A DNA stretch of 62,851 bases from Pseudomonadota bacterium (GTDB lineage: Bacteria; Myxococcota_A; UBA9160; SZUA-336): contig QJZC01000001.1 of the NCBI GenBank assembly GCA_003247575.1, positions 1-62,851 on the forward strand, written 5' to 3'. The translations under genes were made by a program, and so were the position numbers. Under the pieces are notes generated by a model. The model was not told the DNA's origin. It saw only the letters and a list, made by a program, of their open reading frames with translations, and did no database searches. This document shows positions 9,017 to 17,331 of this stretch, in pieces (position 1 is the first letter of the stretch; every line of letters starts with the position of its first letter).

Positions 9017-9943
9017 CTATTCGACCAACTCCAGGGTGACCCGCCGATTCTGTCGCCTTCCGTCCGGCGTCTCATTCGAAGCCACAGGCTCGGATTCGCC
9101 ACGCCCCTCGGCACGCAGTCGATCGCGAGCGAGTCCCTTCTGGACAAGGTAGTCGACCACTGCACGCGCCCGTCTCTGGGAGAGCTGCTGATTGTAGCCT
9201 GCTGCACCCACGCCATCGGTATGGCCGACCACGCGCACGAGCGTATCGGGCACGCCGCTCAGCTGCTCGGCCGCGATATCCAGAATGAGACCGTCCTCCT
9301 CACTGATCTGTGCGGAGTCGAAGCCGAAGTTGATGCCACGCAGCACGATCCTGCGACGAGTAGGGGCTGGCTCTTCGGCAGGCACAGATGCCACGACCTC
9401 GACACGTGCGCGAGCGGTGGCCGAGAGGCCCGCGTCGTCCGTGACTTCGAGCCGAACGTCATACGTACCGGGCTGCGGATACGTGTGGCCGACTCGCTCG
9501 CCAGCCCCGGTGGATCCGTCCCCGAATTCCCACGCGTAGGACACGATGCGTCCATCGGGATCCGACGCCCGGGCAGCGAACTCGACCGCGAGCGGAGGCT
9601 CTCCACGATCGGGCTCCGCTCGAATCGCCGCAGTCGGCGGCTGCGCGGGCGCGCGCCCCTCTCCGCAAAGCAGATATCCGAGCGTTGCGCCCACCAGACC
9701 GCCGAGCGCACCGCCCGCGAGCTCCTCGTCGGTCTCACTTTCTCCGGCGTTGTTCGCGATGACGGCTCCCTTGATCGCTCCGATCACACCCCCGATCACT
9801 ACGCAGGTCGATCTTTCTACCGGAATCACACCACCGCCCCCGCCCGTGGTCGCGCACCCCGAGCCCAGAAGCAGGGTCAACAGCACACTCACGCTCGAGA
9901 AGAACTTCCGGCTGGACTGCGAAATCGAATCTCGTCCTTGCAT
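9017..9943 (-). CDS. outer-membrane lipoprotein with glycine zipper, PKD and OmpA domains
   Basis: A 308-aa lipoprotein: signal peptide ending LLGSGC (lipidated Cys about 30), then a Gly-rich stretch and a glycine-zipper-like segment (GGALGGLVGATLGYLL). A PKD domain follows at about 105-185 (YAWEFGDGSTG, HTYPQPGTYDV), then a C-terminal OmpA peptidoglycan-binding domain at about 200-308 (NFGFDSAQI, VVGHTDGVG, LSQRRARAVVDYL, RRVTLEL). It should anchor the outer membrane to peptidoglycan, with the PKD domain as spacer or adhesive module. It is a single leftward gene converging with the TauE/SafE gene. The order zipper-PKD-OmpA in one lipoprotein is less usual than Pal. Confidence 0.87.
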   Translation of the reverse strand: MQGRDSISQSSRKFFSSVSVLLTLLLGSGCATTGGGGGVIPVERSTCVVIGGVIGAIKGAVIANNAGESETDEELAGGALGGLVGATLGYLLCGEGRAPAQPPTAAIRAEPDRGEPPLAVEFAARASDPDGRIVSYAWEFGDGSTGAGERVGHTYPQPGTYDVRLEVTDDAGLSATARARVEVVASVPAEEPAPTRRRIVLRGINFGFDSAQISEEDGLILDIAAEQLSGVPDTLVRVVGHTDGVGAAGYNQQLSQRRARAVVDYLVQKGLARDRLRAEGRGESEPVASNETPDGRRQNRRVTLELVE

Positions 9944-10215
9944 CCGTGATTTCCTTCCTCAGCGCAGAGTCGGCGCAGAGTGTGACCAGGCTAGCCAGCC
10001 GAAAGGCTGCCTACTCAGAGTCTTCTCTCGTCGAGTCACGCGGCTGCTCTCGGGTTGCCGCCTGCATTCCCGCCCGACATGGGGCATTCATGCCACAATA
10101 CCCCGGTGACCGCGTCACTCAGGGATTGAGACACAGGGTCGATAAGGCAGGCGAAGGGGTTCATCGCAGTTAGCAAATTGCAGAAATGATTAATTTGGTC
10201 AAGAGAGGGCAATTC

Positions 10216-10629
10216 ATGCGATTTCGTGCGTGCGTGTTCGGGCTGATGATGCTGTGCGCACCTCTTGCCGCGCTGGGGGACGCACCGCCCGCAAAGAACG
10301 ATCGCGGTGATGGCTTCCCTGCGTTCTGTGGGCAGTGGATGCGCAAGCTCTCCGAGCGAGAGCGCGCGAATCTCGCGAACGCCAAAGAGGCGCGCGTGTC
10401 GGGCCGTGTGGTGCTCGAGTACACTGGCTACGCCAACGAGCCTTTGAGCTGCAACTCGCGCGTGAAGCAACCGGGGCGCCCAGGCGTGGGCGTGCTCGTC
10501 TACCACGAGCTCCACTATCGCAGATCTGGCGCCACCAACGCCGAGGCGCGAGCGAATGATCCCGAGGTGGTCGAGAAGATCGAAGTCACCGAGGTGTTCC
10601 GCTACGACGGCAGCCGCTGGTCGTACTGA
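10216..10629 (+). CDS. small secreted protein of unknown function
   Basis: A 137-aa protein. The start at ATG 10216 gives a clean signal peptide (MRFRACVFGLMMLCAPLAA) preceded by a purine-rich GAGAGGG; an ATG at 10186 in the same frame would add ten residues. The mature part has two cysteines (FCGQWM and LSCNSRV) that could form a disulfide, several conserved-looking tyrosines, and ends FRYDGSRWSY. No known domain recognised. It stands alone between the divergent OmpA lipoprotein and a convergent beta-propeller gene. Confidence 0.68.
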   Translation: MRFRACVFGLMMLCAPLAALGDAPPAKNDRGDGFPAFCGQWMRKLSERERANLANAKEARVSGRVVLEYTGYANEPLSCNSRVKQPGRPGVGVLVYHELHYRRSGATNAEARANDPEVVEKIEVTEVFRYDGSRWSY

Positions 10630-10708
10630 ACAGGAGCTTCGTCCGCGGAAGGGTCGAAACGCTCGAAGCGCTCGAAACGCGGAAGGTCGAAACGCCGAGC
10701 CCCGACGT

Positions 10709-11875
10709 CTACTCGAAGGCGACGCTGTAGATGGGGGGCAGATTGTTCGCAAGGGTCTGCCAGCTCTCGCCTCGATCGTCGCTCACATAGAGGTTCCCGG
10801 TCGTGCTCCCGAAAGCCAGCCGATCGCCCGAGCAGCCGAGCGCATGACGATAGACCACGTCATAGGCATTCTGCTGCGGCAGCCCTTCGCGAAGCGTCTC
10901 CCAGGTTTCGCCCGCATCCTGCGTGCGTGCGACGAACAAACCGCCACCGATCGCCATGCGCTGCATGTCGGAATGTCCTGGAACCACCCAGGCCGTCTTC
11001 CCGTCGTTCGCATCTACGGCCACGGGAAAGCCGAAGTGCACGCCCTGGTCCGGCCTGCTGACGCGCGTCCAGCTCTGCGCACCGTCTCGACTATAGAAAA
11101 CGCCGTTGTGGTTCTGCTGCCAGACGTGCGCAGACTCAGCACTGCATAGCGCGAGCGCGTGCGGATCGTGCCCCCACTCGGCCGCGGGATCGGGCAGATA
11201 GTCGTTCAGCATTCCCTTGTTTCGGTTCTCCCACGTCTTGCCGCCGTCGCTACTGCCGAGGACACCGGCCGTCGAGATGCCCACGAGGATTCGGTTGGCA
11301 TCCTTGGGATCGACGAGAATCGAGTGAATCCCAGGCGCGAACTCTCCGCCTTCGGATGCCGGCGTGCCGAACCAGTGAGTGTTCCCAGTCCCTTCCCCCT
11401 CGAACAAATCTCCACCGCGAGATTCGTGGTCCCAGAGTCCCCGGTTGAGCTCGAACGATTCTCCGCCGTCTCGGCTCTCGAACAGACCCCCCGGAATCGT
11501 ACCCACGTAGATCCGTCCCGTCGGCCCGAAGGCGATGCACCAGAGCTTGAGCAGGGTCGCATCTCGGACGCTGACGGGCCCCTGCATACTCGGATTGTCC
11601 TCAGTGGGATCCGGCATTGCCAGATAGCGTGCACCCGCCGGGTACTTGATCTGCGGAGCATCACTCCAAGTCTCCCCTGCATCCACGGAGCGAGACAGCT
11701 TGGCTCCCCAGTGTCCGAGCCCCAGCAAGGCCCAGAAGGTTCCCGTGTTGGGATCGCGTGCGACGAAGTTCACACCCATTCCAGCATGCCCGGCGAGCCG
11801 CAGTGTCCAGCGACCCGCGGCGCGCGTGACGATGAACGTACCCTTGCGGGTGCCGATCAGAATTCGCTCCGACAT
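10709..11875 (-). CDS. BNR/Asp-box beta-propeller protein (sialidase-like fold, not a proven sialidase)
   Basis: A 388-aa protein made of repeated Asp-box hairpins: SVDAGETW, SRDGGESF, SSDGGKTW, SRDGAQSWT, TQDAGETWE, SDDRGESWQ. These build a six- or seven-bladed propeller of the type labelled exo-sialidase/YVTN/BNR. No signal peptide is visible, so it is probably cytoplasmic. The arginine triad and nucleophile tyrosine of real sialidases cannot be identified, so enzymatic activity is doubtful. The upstream gene on the same strand, 84 bp away, is a MoaD/ThiS-like protein and is likely co-transcribed; an SD-like GGAGG precedes ATG 11875. Confidence 0.8.
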   Translation of the reverse strand: MSERILIGTRKGTFIVTRAAGRWTLRLAGHAGMGVNFVARDPNTGTFWALLGLGHWGAKLSRSVDAGETWSDAPQIKYPAGARYLAMPDPTEDNPSMQGPVSVRDATLLKLWCIAFGPTGRIYVGTIPGGLFESRDGGESFELNRGLWDHESRGGDLFEGEGTGNTHWFGTPASEGGEFAPGIHSILVDPKDANRILVGISTAGVLGSSDGGKTWENRNKGMLNDYLPDPAAEWGHDPHALALCSAESAHVWQQNHNGVFYSRDGAQSWTRVSRPDQGVHFGFPVAVDANDGKTAWVVPGHSDMQRMAIGGGLFVARTQDAGETWETLREGLPQQNAYDVVYRHALGCSGDRLAFGSTTGNLYVSDDRGESWQTLANNLPPIYSVAFE

Positions 11876-11959
11876 GAGGCCCTCCTGGTTGCGAGCGGCG
11901 GCAGCTCGGACACCCGCCCTGCTCGATCACACGCGACCCGATGCGCTCCAGTGGGGGCG

Positions 11960-12238
11960 CTATCCTCCACTCAGCGCCTGCATGATGAACACGCGCGAAT
12001 CCGGCTCTACCCCGTCGCTCAGGCACGCCCGGTCGCGCAACAGATTCTCCTCGATGAAGATGTTCACGTGCCTTCGCAAGCGGCCGCGCTCGTCACAGAT
12101 GTAGAATGCAAAGCCTGGAGCCAGCTTCTCCATCTGCGAAACGACGTCGGCCACGGTCTCGGCATCCACTTCGAGCTCCCGCCCCTCTAGCGCAGGAAAG
12201 TACTGATACAGGTGGCGCGTGAGCACGACCTTGGGCAT
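11960..12238 (-). CDS. MoaD/ThiS-like ubiquitin-fold protein
   Basis: A 92-aa protein with the beta-grasp pattern of MoaD/ThiS (LTRHLYQYFP, VADVVSQMEKL, FIEENLLRD) and the diagnostic C-terminal Gly-Gly (ALSGG). In this superfamily the terminal GG is adenylated and thiocarboxylated to donate sulfur, or is conjugated to targets. No MoeB/ThiF activating enzyme, MoaE or ThiG is nearby. It heads a two-gene leftward unit with a BNR propeller protein, which argues against a simple molybdopterin or thiamine role. Family is clear; partner is not. Confidence 0.82.
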   Translation of the reverse strand: MPKVVLTRHLYQYFPALEGRELEVDAETVADVVSQMEKLAPGFAFYICDERGRLRRHVNIFIEENLLRDRACLSDGVEPDSRVFIMQALSGG

Positions 12239-12343
12239 GGCGAGATCGCTCCATCGACAGCCGGCTCACACTGGCACACTGGCCGCACTCCTACAAGCCA
12301 AGCTTTCGGGGCACGACGCGCCGCAGGCACTCGAAACCGAAGC

Positions 12344-12377
12344 GGGCGGACGTAGAGGGAAGCCTCTCCGTCCGCCC
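12344..12377 (-). terminator. hairpin terminator after the TRL-like gene pair
   Basis: A stem of nine pairs (12344-12352 with 12369-12377, GGGCGGACG) is topped by an inner four-pair stem with a GAAG loop. It lies 69 bp past the end of the leftward gene at 12446. There is no clear T tract. Confidence 0.6.
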
Positions 12378-12445
12378 GTCCGAGAGCTCAGACCGAATCC
12401 GTCACACGAAGCTCGATCGCGAACGAACGGACCCGACGCGTTCGA

Positions 12446-12877
12446 TCACTCTCCATGCACGATGATGGTCTCGCGAATATAGACTCCGAGCACCGAGAAA
12501 CGCTCGACTTCGACGAGATCGATCTGCGAGATGTTTCCCTGCCGCGCCGCTGCCACGGTCGCCATGTCGCGGTCTTGGTTTCCCAAGGTCACGAGAGGGA
12601 GCCCGGTGAGAAACGGGTCACGGATGTGGAAGACCGCTGCCGTCCCCGTCTTCGAGCCGAGGGTGACGTCCTTCACGTTCGTCTGCACGGGCGCACGATA
12701 GCGCTCGAACAGCAATCCGATCGATGGTCGAACCGGAAGCTGGTCCCGAGTGGGGCCGGTCGCCGTGGACGCCGCAGGACCGGCCAACAGGGGGCCGCTC
12801 AGGGGAGGCGTAAAGCATCCTGCGCACAGCCCCAAGCCCACGAGGAGCGACGGAAGCGCCCAGCGTTTGCGATTCAT
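12446..12877 (-). CDS. TRL-like lipoprotein, copy 2 of a tandem pair
   Basis: A 143-aa exported protein, probably a lipoprotein (LGLCAGC at about residues 15-21). The mature part follows the TRL-like family pattern: GLLFERYRAPVQTN, then DVTLGSKTGTA, then a helical AAARQGNISQIDLVEVE and a final VLGVYIRETIIVHGE strand. Function of the family is unknown. It shares GSK-G, the AA-x-QG-x-IS-x-I block and the terminal T-I-V strand with the gene immediately upstream (10-bp gap), so the two are tandem paralogues in one transcript. Transcription probably ends at the hairpin 12344-12377. Confidence 0.75.
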   Translation of the reverse strand: MNRKRWALPSLLVGLGLCAGCFTPPLSGPLLAGPAASTATGPTRDQLPVRPSIGLLFERYRAPVQTNVKDVTLGSKTGTAAVFHIRDPFLTGLPLVTLGNQDRDMATVAAARQGNISQIDLVEVERFSVLGVYIRETIIVHGE

Positions 12878-12887
12878 CGCAGCCCCC

Positions 12888-13223
12888 TCAGTCGCCGTAG
12901 ACTACGATCGTAAAGCGCGAGAAGACACCGAGGTAGTTCTCGAACTCGTAATCCACGTGTCGGATCGTCGAGATCCCGCCCTGCTTCGCGGCCGCGCTGA
13001 TGCTCGCATCACCTTCAGCGACCAAGCCCAGGATGCTCTGTGACGACGATCGGCCGACTTTGCTGCCGGGCTTCGTATCTTGGGCATCGATATCCAGCGG
13101 CGCCGCAAAGCGCGAGAACAGGAACCCTGGAGGCGGCACGACAGGCGCACCATAGATCCCCGCACACGCAGTAGTCACGGAGCAGCAGGCCAAAATCGCC
13201 AGATACCTCGTTATGGCTCTCAT
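12888..13223 (-). CDS. TRL-like lipoprotein, copy 1 of a tandem pair
   Basis: A 111-aa exported protein with a signal peptide ending TTACAG (lipidation at about Cys20). It is shorter than the next gene but has the same core: GFLFSRFAAPLDID, TKPGSKVGRS, AAAKQGGISTI, and a terminal FSRFTIVVYGD. It is the promoter-proximal gene of the pair. A 15-bp sequence is duplicated in its 5' region at 13246-13275, 23 bp from the start codon. Function unknown; presumably periplasmic or outer-membrane associated. Confidence 0.74.
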   Translation of the reverse strand: MRAITRYLAILACCSVTTACAGIYGAPVVPPPGFLFSRFAAPLDIDAQDTKPGSKVGRSSSQSILGLVAEGDASISAAAKQGGISTIRHVDYEFENYLGVFSRFTIVVYGD

Positions 13224-13245
13224 ACTTGCTGTGTCCCCCTGTAGC

Positions 13246-13275
13246 TAGTCGATGCAAACGTAGTCGATGCAGATC
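13246..13275. repeat. 15-bp tandem duplication upstream of the first TRL-like gene
   Basis: Two abutting 15-bp units, TAGTCGATGCAAACG (13246-13260) and TAGTCGATGCAGATC (13261-13275), identical over the first eleven bases. They lie 23 bp upstream of the leftward start at 13223. Confidence 0.75.
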
Positions 13276-13498
13276 CCCCGATCCGTCCCTACACTGCATC
13301 GAGATCGACGCGACAATCCGCGGTGTCTGTTCCCGAACGTCCCGCGTGACGACGCACGACGAATAGTAGGGCGGGTTTTCGGCACCGTCATGGGCACACA
13401 CGAGAACGTGAGCAAAAGGCCACAACGATCTGTAGGGCTTTGGTTTCGCAACAGGTCCCGGATCCGCTGACTCCGACAGACCGCGCAGCTTCGCGCGG

Positions 13499-14176
13499 TC
13501 AGGTGGTTCCGAGCCAGAGGACTCCCACGAATACCGCTGCGAAGGACGAGACATAGACCATACCGCGTACGAGCTCCGGACGACGGCCTCGTCCGATCCA
13601 ACCGAGGGTTGCTCCGAAGAGGGACATTGCCCCAACGGCAGCCAGGAAGTAGGAGGTCAGATACAGGATGGCTTCGCCCCACGGAAGGGCGAGCGCGGGA
13701 ATCACAGCGAAAGCGTGCCCTGCCCCAGCGCTTCCGTGGAGCATGCCGACGTAGAGCGTGGCGTGGGAGTGATCTGCGTGCGCAGTTCCCACGTGCGCGG
13801 ACTGTGCATCCAGCTCGGAGTGCACGTGCACGTGATGATGCTCGCGGCCATCATGGACGTGCACATGCGAGTGCACGACCATGGCGCGCGCTCGAATGAA
13901 AGCCCAGACTCCGATGCCGACGAGCATGTAGCCTACGAGCGACTCCGCGAGCCGAGACCACTGATCGACGTCGATCCGCTCCCGCCCGAGCAGGCCCAGC
14001 ACCCCGATGAGCGACGCGCCAAGCCCGTGCCCCAAGCCCCACTTGAAGCCCATCCAGGTCCCATGGGCAGGGCGATGCGCAGCGAGCGGGGCAATCGCCG
14101 CGAGATGATCCGCACCGGTAAAGACGTGCAGCGCGCCAGCGGTCAGCCCACTCAAAACACCGATCAGCTCGATCAC
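13499..14176 (-). CDS. NicO/NiCoT-type nickel or cobalt transporter with His-rich loop
   Basis: A 225-aa membrane protein with about six hydrophobic helices. Helix 1 carries HVFTGADHLAAIAP, the metal-selectivity signature of nickel/cobalt permease relatives (UreH/RcnA type). A central cytoplasmic loop (about residues 100-135) is very rich in histidine (HSHVHVH, HHHVHVH), typical of metal-sensing or efflux members. A later H-G-S-A-G-A-G-H motif provides further ligands. It probably moves Ni2+ or Co2+ across the inner membrane; direction cannot be read. No urease or hydrogenase gene is adjacent, which slightly favours efflux. Confidence 0.8.
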   Translation of the reverse strand: MIELIGVLSGLTAGALHVFTGADHLAAIAPLAAHRPAHGTWMGFKWGLGHGLGASLIGVLGLLGRERIDVDQWSRLAESLVGYMLVGIGVWAFIRARAMVVHSHVHVHDGREHHHVHVHSELDAQSAHVGTAHADHSHATLYVGMLHGSAGAGHAFAVIPALALPWGEAILYLTSYFLAAVGAMSLFGATLGWIGRGRRPELVRGMVYVSSFAAVFVGVLWLGTT

Positions 14177-14357
14177 GGGACCCTTCCGAGCGCGACAGAA
14201 CGACAGTTACGACTAGATGATCCTCGTCTCCAGCGGACACCATATCCCATGGTGCTCGCATCGACCACGCAGATCGCGACGTAACCCGCACTCGATGCGG
14301 CCCGCGCCACACCTACGAGGCCAGAGTTCTCGAGGCTACCGCTGTCGGCGGGCGAGC

Positions 14358-16214
14358 TCAGAGCCGCATGGTCCACACGCAGCCATAGTTCGAAGGCACG
14401 ACGAGCGGGACGGGCTCGAGCGCGCGCACCCCATCGAGCGGGAACTGCGCGTGCAGGGCGTCTTCATAGCGACCGCTGGACGGGAACCAGAACTGGGTCT
14501 CTAGATCGGCCTCGGTGAAGTTCAGGGCGACCAGCGCGTAGCCCTTTCCATCGTAGCGAGAGAACATCAGCAAGCCGCGCGACTGCCACTTGTCCCAATC
14601 GTTGTGAAAGTAGTACTCGCCTTCGCGGAACGCGGAGAGCTCCTTGCGCAGAGCGAGCAGCCTCCGGTGCAGGCGGAGCAGGTTCCGACCAGGCTCGTCG
14701 TAGAAGAACTCCCAACGGACTGGGCGAAGCCTTCCGATACGAGCAAATCCACTCCACGGCACGTCGTAGCACTCCCCGATCTCTTGACCTTGCCAGATCA
14801 GCGGGATGCCCTTCGAGAGCAACATCCCGATGATGTAGGGCTGGAGCTTGTACCAGTTCGATCGATCGCCCTCGACGATCTTTCCAGCGCCGAGATCGAG
14901 CGTTCCGAAGCGACACAAGAAGCGCGAGTGATCGTGATTTTCCAGGTACTGGAAGGCACTCTTCGCGAGGCTCACGTCGTTGTGGCTCGAACGTTCGGGG
15001 TAGTGCTCGAGCCCGAACCGGAAGCCGAGATCCGTCAAGCGCTCGCGGGACCCGTGGGCCACAGCATCGCTTGCGGCTAGCGTCTCGTTCTGCCACGTGC
15101 AGTTGGCGTAGGTCTTCTCGACTACCTCGATCGGATGTTCGAGCTGCTCCGCGCACTGGATCAGGCGTAGCTCACCCTCTGCGAAGAAGCGCTGCCAGTG
15201 CCCGCTGCCCTGGGTGCGACGCACGACCTCGTACGTATTGAAGACAAGATTGGCAAAGCCTCGGCCCAGCGGGCCGTCCCAGTAGTTCGGCACGCAGTCG
15301 TACCGGATCCCATCGACATGGTACCGGTCCAGCCAGTAGTGGTTCACGCTGAAGAAGAAGTCACGCGCGAACTCACGTCCGTAGTCGACGCTGGGACCGA
15401 ACATGTCCTTCGAGAAGGATCCCATGAGCGGATTCTGGTCGTAGCGCAGGCTCGAGTAGACATACTCGTACGCAAAGTGCCGACCGGAATGCCCGTAGAT
15501 CATGTCCAGAATGACGGCGATTCCCAGCTCGTGCGCACATTCGATCAGGCGCCGCACGTCTCGGCGCTTTCCAAATCGCTCATCCGGACCGAATGGGCCG
15601 ATGGGCTCGAACCCCCAGTCGATGCTGCGGGCCACGTTGGCAATAGGCATCAGCTCGATGCAGTTCACGCCGAGATCGCGCAGATACGGTAGGCGTTCGA
15701 TGGCTCCATCGAGGTTCCATGCAAACTCGTGCAGCATCAGCTCGTACACGATCAAGTCCCGCAGCGCGGGCGTCTTCCAGGTGAGCTCTACGGCGCTCCA
15801 CTCGTGCTCCAGGTAGCCGAGCGTGAAGGCCGACTGCTGTCCGATGCCGAACTCACGCGCATACGGATCCACGATCCAGTCGAGCGGAGCCGAGAGCAAG
15901 GGCGACTCCAGCTCATAGCGATACAGGTAGCGCCCAGGTTGTCCCCAAGCAGATTCGCGAACCGAGCTCCCGGAGGCGTCCGCTTCGACGAGGACCTTTG
16001 CAGACCAGTAGTCCCCGTAGCGGGAGTCGAGCGAATGCGACAGTTCGAAGCGGCGGGGAGCCACCCCCTGCAGAAACTGATCGCGCTCGTGGATCAGTTT
16101 CACGAAGAGACGATTACCGTCCCCGGCAGAGATCCAAGGAAGCAGGATGCCGAACTCGACCCGACCTTGGTCGCGTTCGTGCACACCGAGACGTTCGAGG
16201 GGGAGCAACTGCAT
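14358..16214 (-). CDS. GH13 alpha-amylase-family glucanase (branching/trehalohydrolase-like)
   Basis: A 618-aa protein. An N-terminal beta-sandwich (about 1-150) precedes a GH13 barrel. Barrel landmarks are VILDMIYGHS (region I, with Gly replacing the usual Asn), HVDGIRYDCV (nucleophile Asp), a probable acid/base Glu in IEVVEKTYAN, and LENHDHSRF (third Asp). A C-terminal all-beta domain follows. The architecture resembles glycogen-branching enzyme or maltooligosyltrehalose trehalohydrolase, but the region I change and lack of neighbouring glg/tre genes leave the reaction open. ATG 16214 has GGAGGG nine bases upstream. A 15-bp-period repeat lies just upstream, 16263-16320. Likely cytoplasmic: no signal peptide. 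Confidence 0.83.
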   Translation of the reverse strand: MQLLPLERLGVHERDQGRVEFGILLPWISAGDGNRLFVKLIHERDQFLQGVAPRRFELSHSLDSRYGDYWSAKVLVEADASGSSVRESAWGQPGRYLYRYELESPLLSAPLDWIVDPYAREFGIGQQSAFTLGYLEHEWSAVELTWKTPALRDLIVYELMLHEFAWNLDGAIERLPYLRDLGVNCIELMPIANVARSIDWGFEPIGPFGPDERFGKRRDVRRLIECAHELGIAVILDMIYGHSGRHFAYEYVYSSLRYDQNPLMGSFSKDMFGPSVDYGREFARDFFFSVNHYWLDRYHVDGIRYDCVPNYWDGPLGRGFANLVFNTYEVVRRTQGSGHWQRFFAEGELRLIQCAEQLEHPIEVVEKTYANCTWQNETLAASDAVAHGSRERLTDLGFRFGLEHYPERSSHNDVSLAKSAFQYLENHDHSRFLCRFGTLDLGAGKIVEGDRSNWYKLQPYIIGMLLSKGIPLIWQGQEIGECYDVPWSGFARIGRLRPVRWEFFYDEPGRNLLRLHRRLLALRKELSAFREGEYYFHNDWDKWQSRGLLMFSRYDGKGYALVALNFTEADLETQFWFPSSGRYEDALHAQFPLDGVRALEPVPLVVPSNYGCVWTMRL

Positions 16215-16262
16215 GGCGAGTTCCCTCCAGCGCGAACCCGAGTTCCTTCTGAACCCAGCCTA

Positions 16263-16320
16263 TCGGCCCAGACTTTCGACTCAGAGATTCTCGGCCCAGA
16301 GACTCTCGGCCCAGAGATCT
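16263..16320. repeat. 15-bp-period tandem repeat upstream of the GH13 gene
   Basis: Three full units (16276-16290, 16291-16305, 16306-16320) and a partial one at 16263-16275, consensus TCGGCCCAGAGAYTC. They end 49 bp from the leftward start codon at 16214. Confidence 0.8.
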
Positions 16321-16444
16321 TGGCTCAGTGCCGTACCGGGTTCGCATCCGACCGGTCAATCGACGCTACTCCAGCCACATCTACCGGTCAACGAGCTTCT
16401 GGTGTCCTGAGTCCGGAACGACCGGCGGGCGCGTGCGCCGGATT

Positions 16445-16476
16445 GTAACTTGCACGTTACGTAACGCATACGTTAC
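16445..16476. promoter_or_regulatory. two abutting 16-bp palindromic operators for the ArsR-family regulator
   Basis: GTAAC-N6-GTTAC occurs twice with no gap, at 16445-16460 and 16461-16476; the junction itself forms the perfect palindrome CGTTACGTAACG (16455-16466). The array ends 10 bp before the regulator's ATG at 16487, the expected place for an autorepressor binding as two dimers. Confidence 0.75.
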
Positions 16477-16486
16477 ATTTCGGACC

Positions 16487-16825
16487 ATGCAGATCTTCGA
16501 GATCCTGGGTGACCCGGTCCGACGGCACATTCTCGAGCTCCTTGTCGACGGCGCGCGCACAGCGGGCGAGATCGGCGCTGCCTTCGATATCAGCCGGCCC
16601 GCGGTGTCACGACACCTTCGCGTGTTACGAGAAGGCGGCCTCGTTCGCTTCGAAGCCTCGGGACAACGCCGGATCTACCAGCTGGACGGTCGCGGATTCG
16701 CCGAGGCCGAAGCCTGGCTGGCGCGCTACCGCAGATTCTGGAACGAACAGCTCGACGATCTGGAGACCCACATCGCCCGCAGGAGACCCCATGGAAGAGC
16801 TAGGAACACTCGGACAAAACGCTGA
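16487..16825 (+). CDS. ArsR-family transcriptional regulator
   Basis: A 112-aa winged-helix protein. It starts MQIFEILGDPVRRHILELL, the classic ArsR N-terminal helix, followed by the recognition helix ISRPAVSRHLRVLREGGLV and the wing EASGQRRIYQL. ATG 16487 is chosen because homologous sequence begins there and the operator array lies immediately upstream; a longer frame from 16328 would translate the operator. There are no ArsR metal-binding cysteines, so it belongs to the subgroup that pairs with SRPBCC proteins rather than a metal sensor. It overlaps the next gene by 35 bases. Confidence 0.9.
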   Translation: MQIFEILGDPVRRHILELLVDGARTAGEIGAAFDISRPAVSRHLRVLREGGLVRFEASGQRRIYQLDGRGFAEAEAWLARYRRFWNEQLDDLETHIARRRPHGRARNTRTKR

Positions 16826-17294
16826 CGGTCGCTGTACGCTTCGCATGACACGCCAACTGCCCTATCCGGTCGAGACCGTCTGGGCCGCCCTAACGGAACC
16901 GGATCAGCTCGACGGGTGGCTCGGACGCCTACAGTACGAACCAGCGCAAGGAAGCCCACTGACGATCGACTTCGGAGACGGAGTCGCGATCTGGGGAACG
17001 GTCATCGCATTCGAGCCGCCGCGACGCTTCTCGTTCACGTGGTCGGAACGCGCTGACGAACCGGACACGGAAGCCTCGACGGTCCAGTTCGACCTGGCAA
17101 CAATCGCTGCAGGAACTCGACTCATCCTCACGCATAGTCGTCAGTCGAGCAGGTTGGCACGCGCGACAGCCGCGGGTTGGCATGCACACCTCGACCTGCT
17201 CATCGGCCACCTCACAGGTAGGGCTCCGGACTGGGACGAAGTCTATCCGATCGCACGCAAGGCGTATGAGCCCCTCGTGCGCACGCTCGCCTGA
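16791..17294 (+). CDS. SRPBCC (AHSA1/START-like) ligand-binding protein
   Basis: A 167-aa protein of the helix-grip fold: TRQLPYPVETVWAALTEPDQ and LDGWL at the start, IAFEPPRRFSFTW in mid-sequence, GTRLILTHS, and a C-terminal helix beginning AAGWHAHLDLL. The ATG at 16791, preceded by AGGAG, overlaps the end of the ArsR gene, so the two are translationally coupled. ArsR plus SRPBCC two-gene units are widespread; the SRPBCC partner is thought to bind a small hydrophobic ligand. The ligand is unknown here. Confidence 0.88.
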   Translation: MEELGTLGQNADGRCTLRMTRQLPYPVETVWAALTEPDQLDGWLGRLQYEPAQGSPLTIDFGDGVAIWGTVIAFEPPRRFSFTWSERADEPDTEASTVQFDLATIAAGTRLILTHSRQSSRLARATAAGWHAHLDLLIGHLTGRAPDWDEVYPIARKAYEPLVRTLA

Positions 17295-17331
17295 CTCTGA
17301 GGATCGGATCGACGTGCTTTCGCACTCCGCA

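Noticed and set aside
10709..11875. Calling the BNR propeller a sialidase
   Set aside because: Asp boxes are present but no catalytic arginine triad or nucleophile could be identified.
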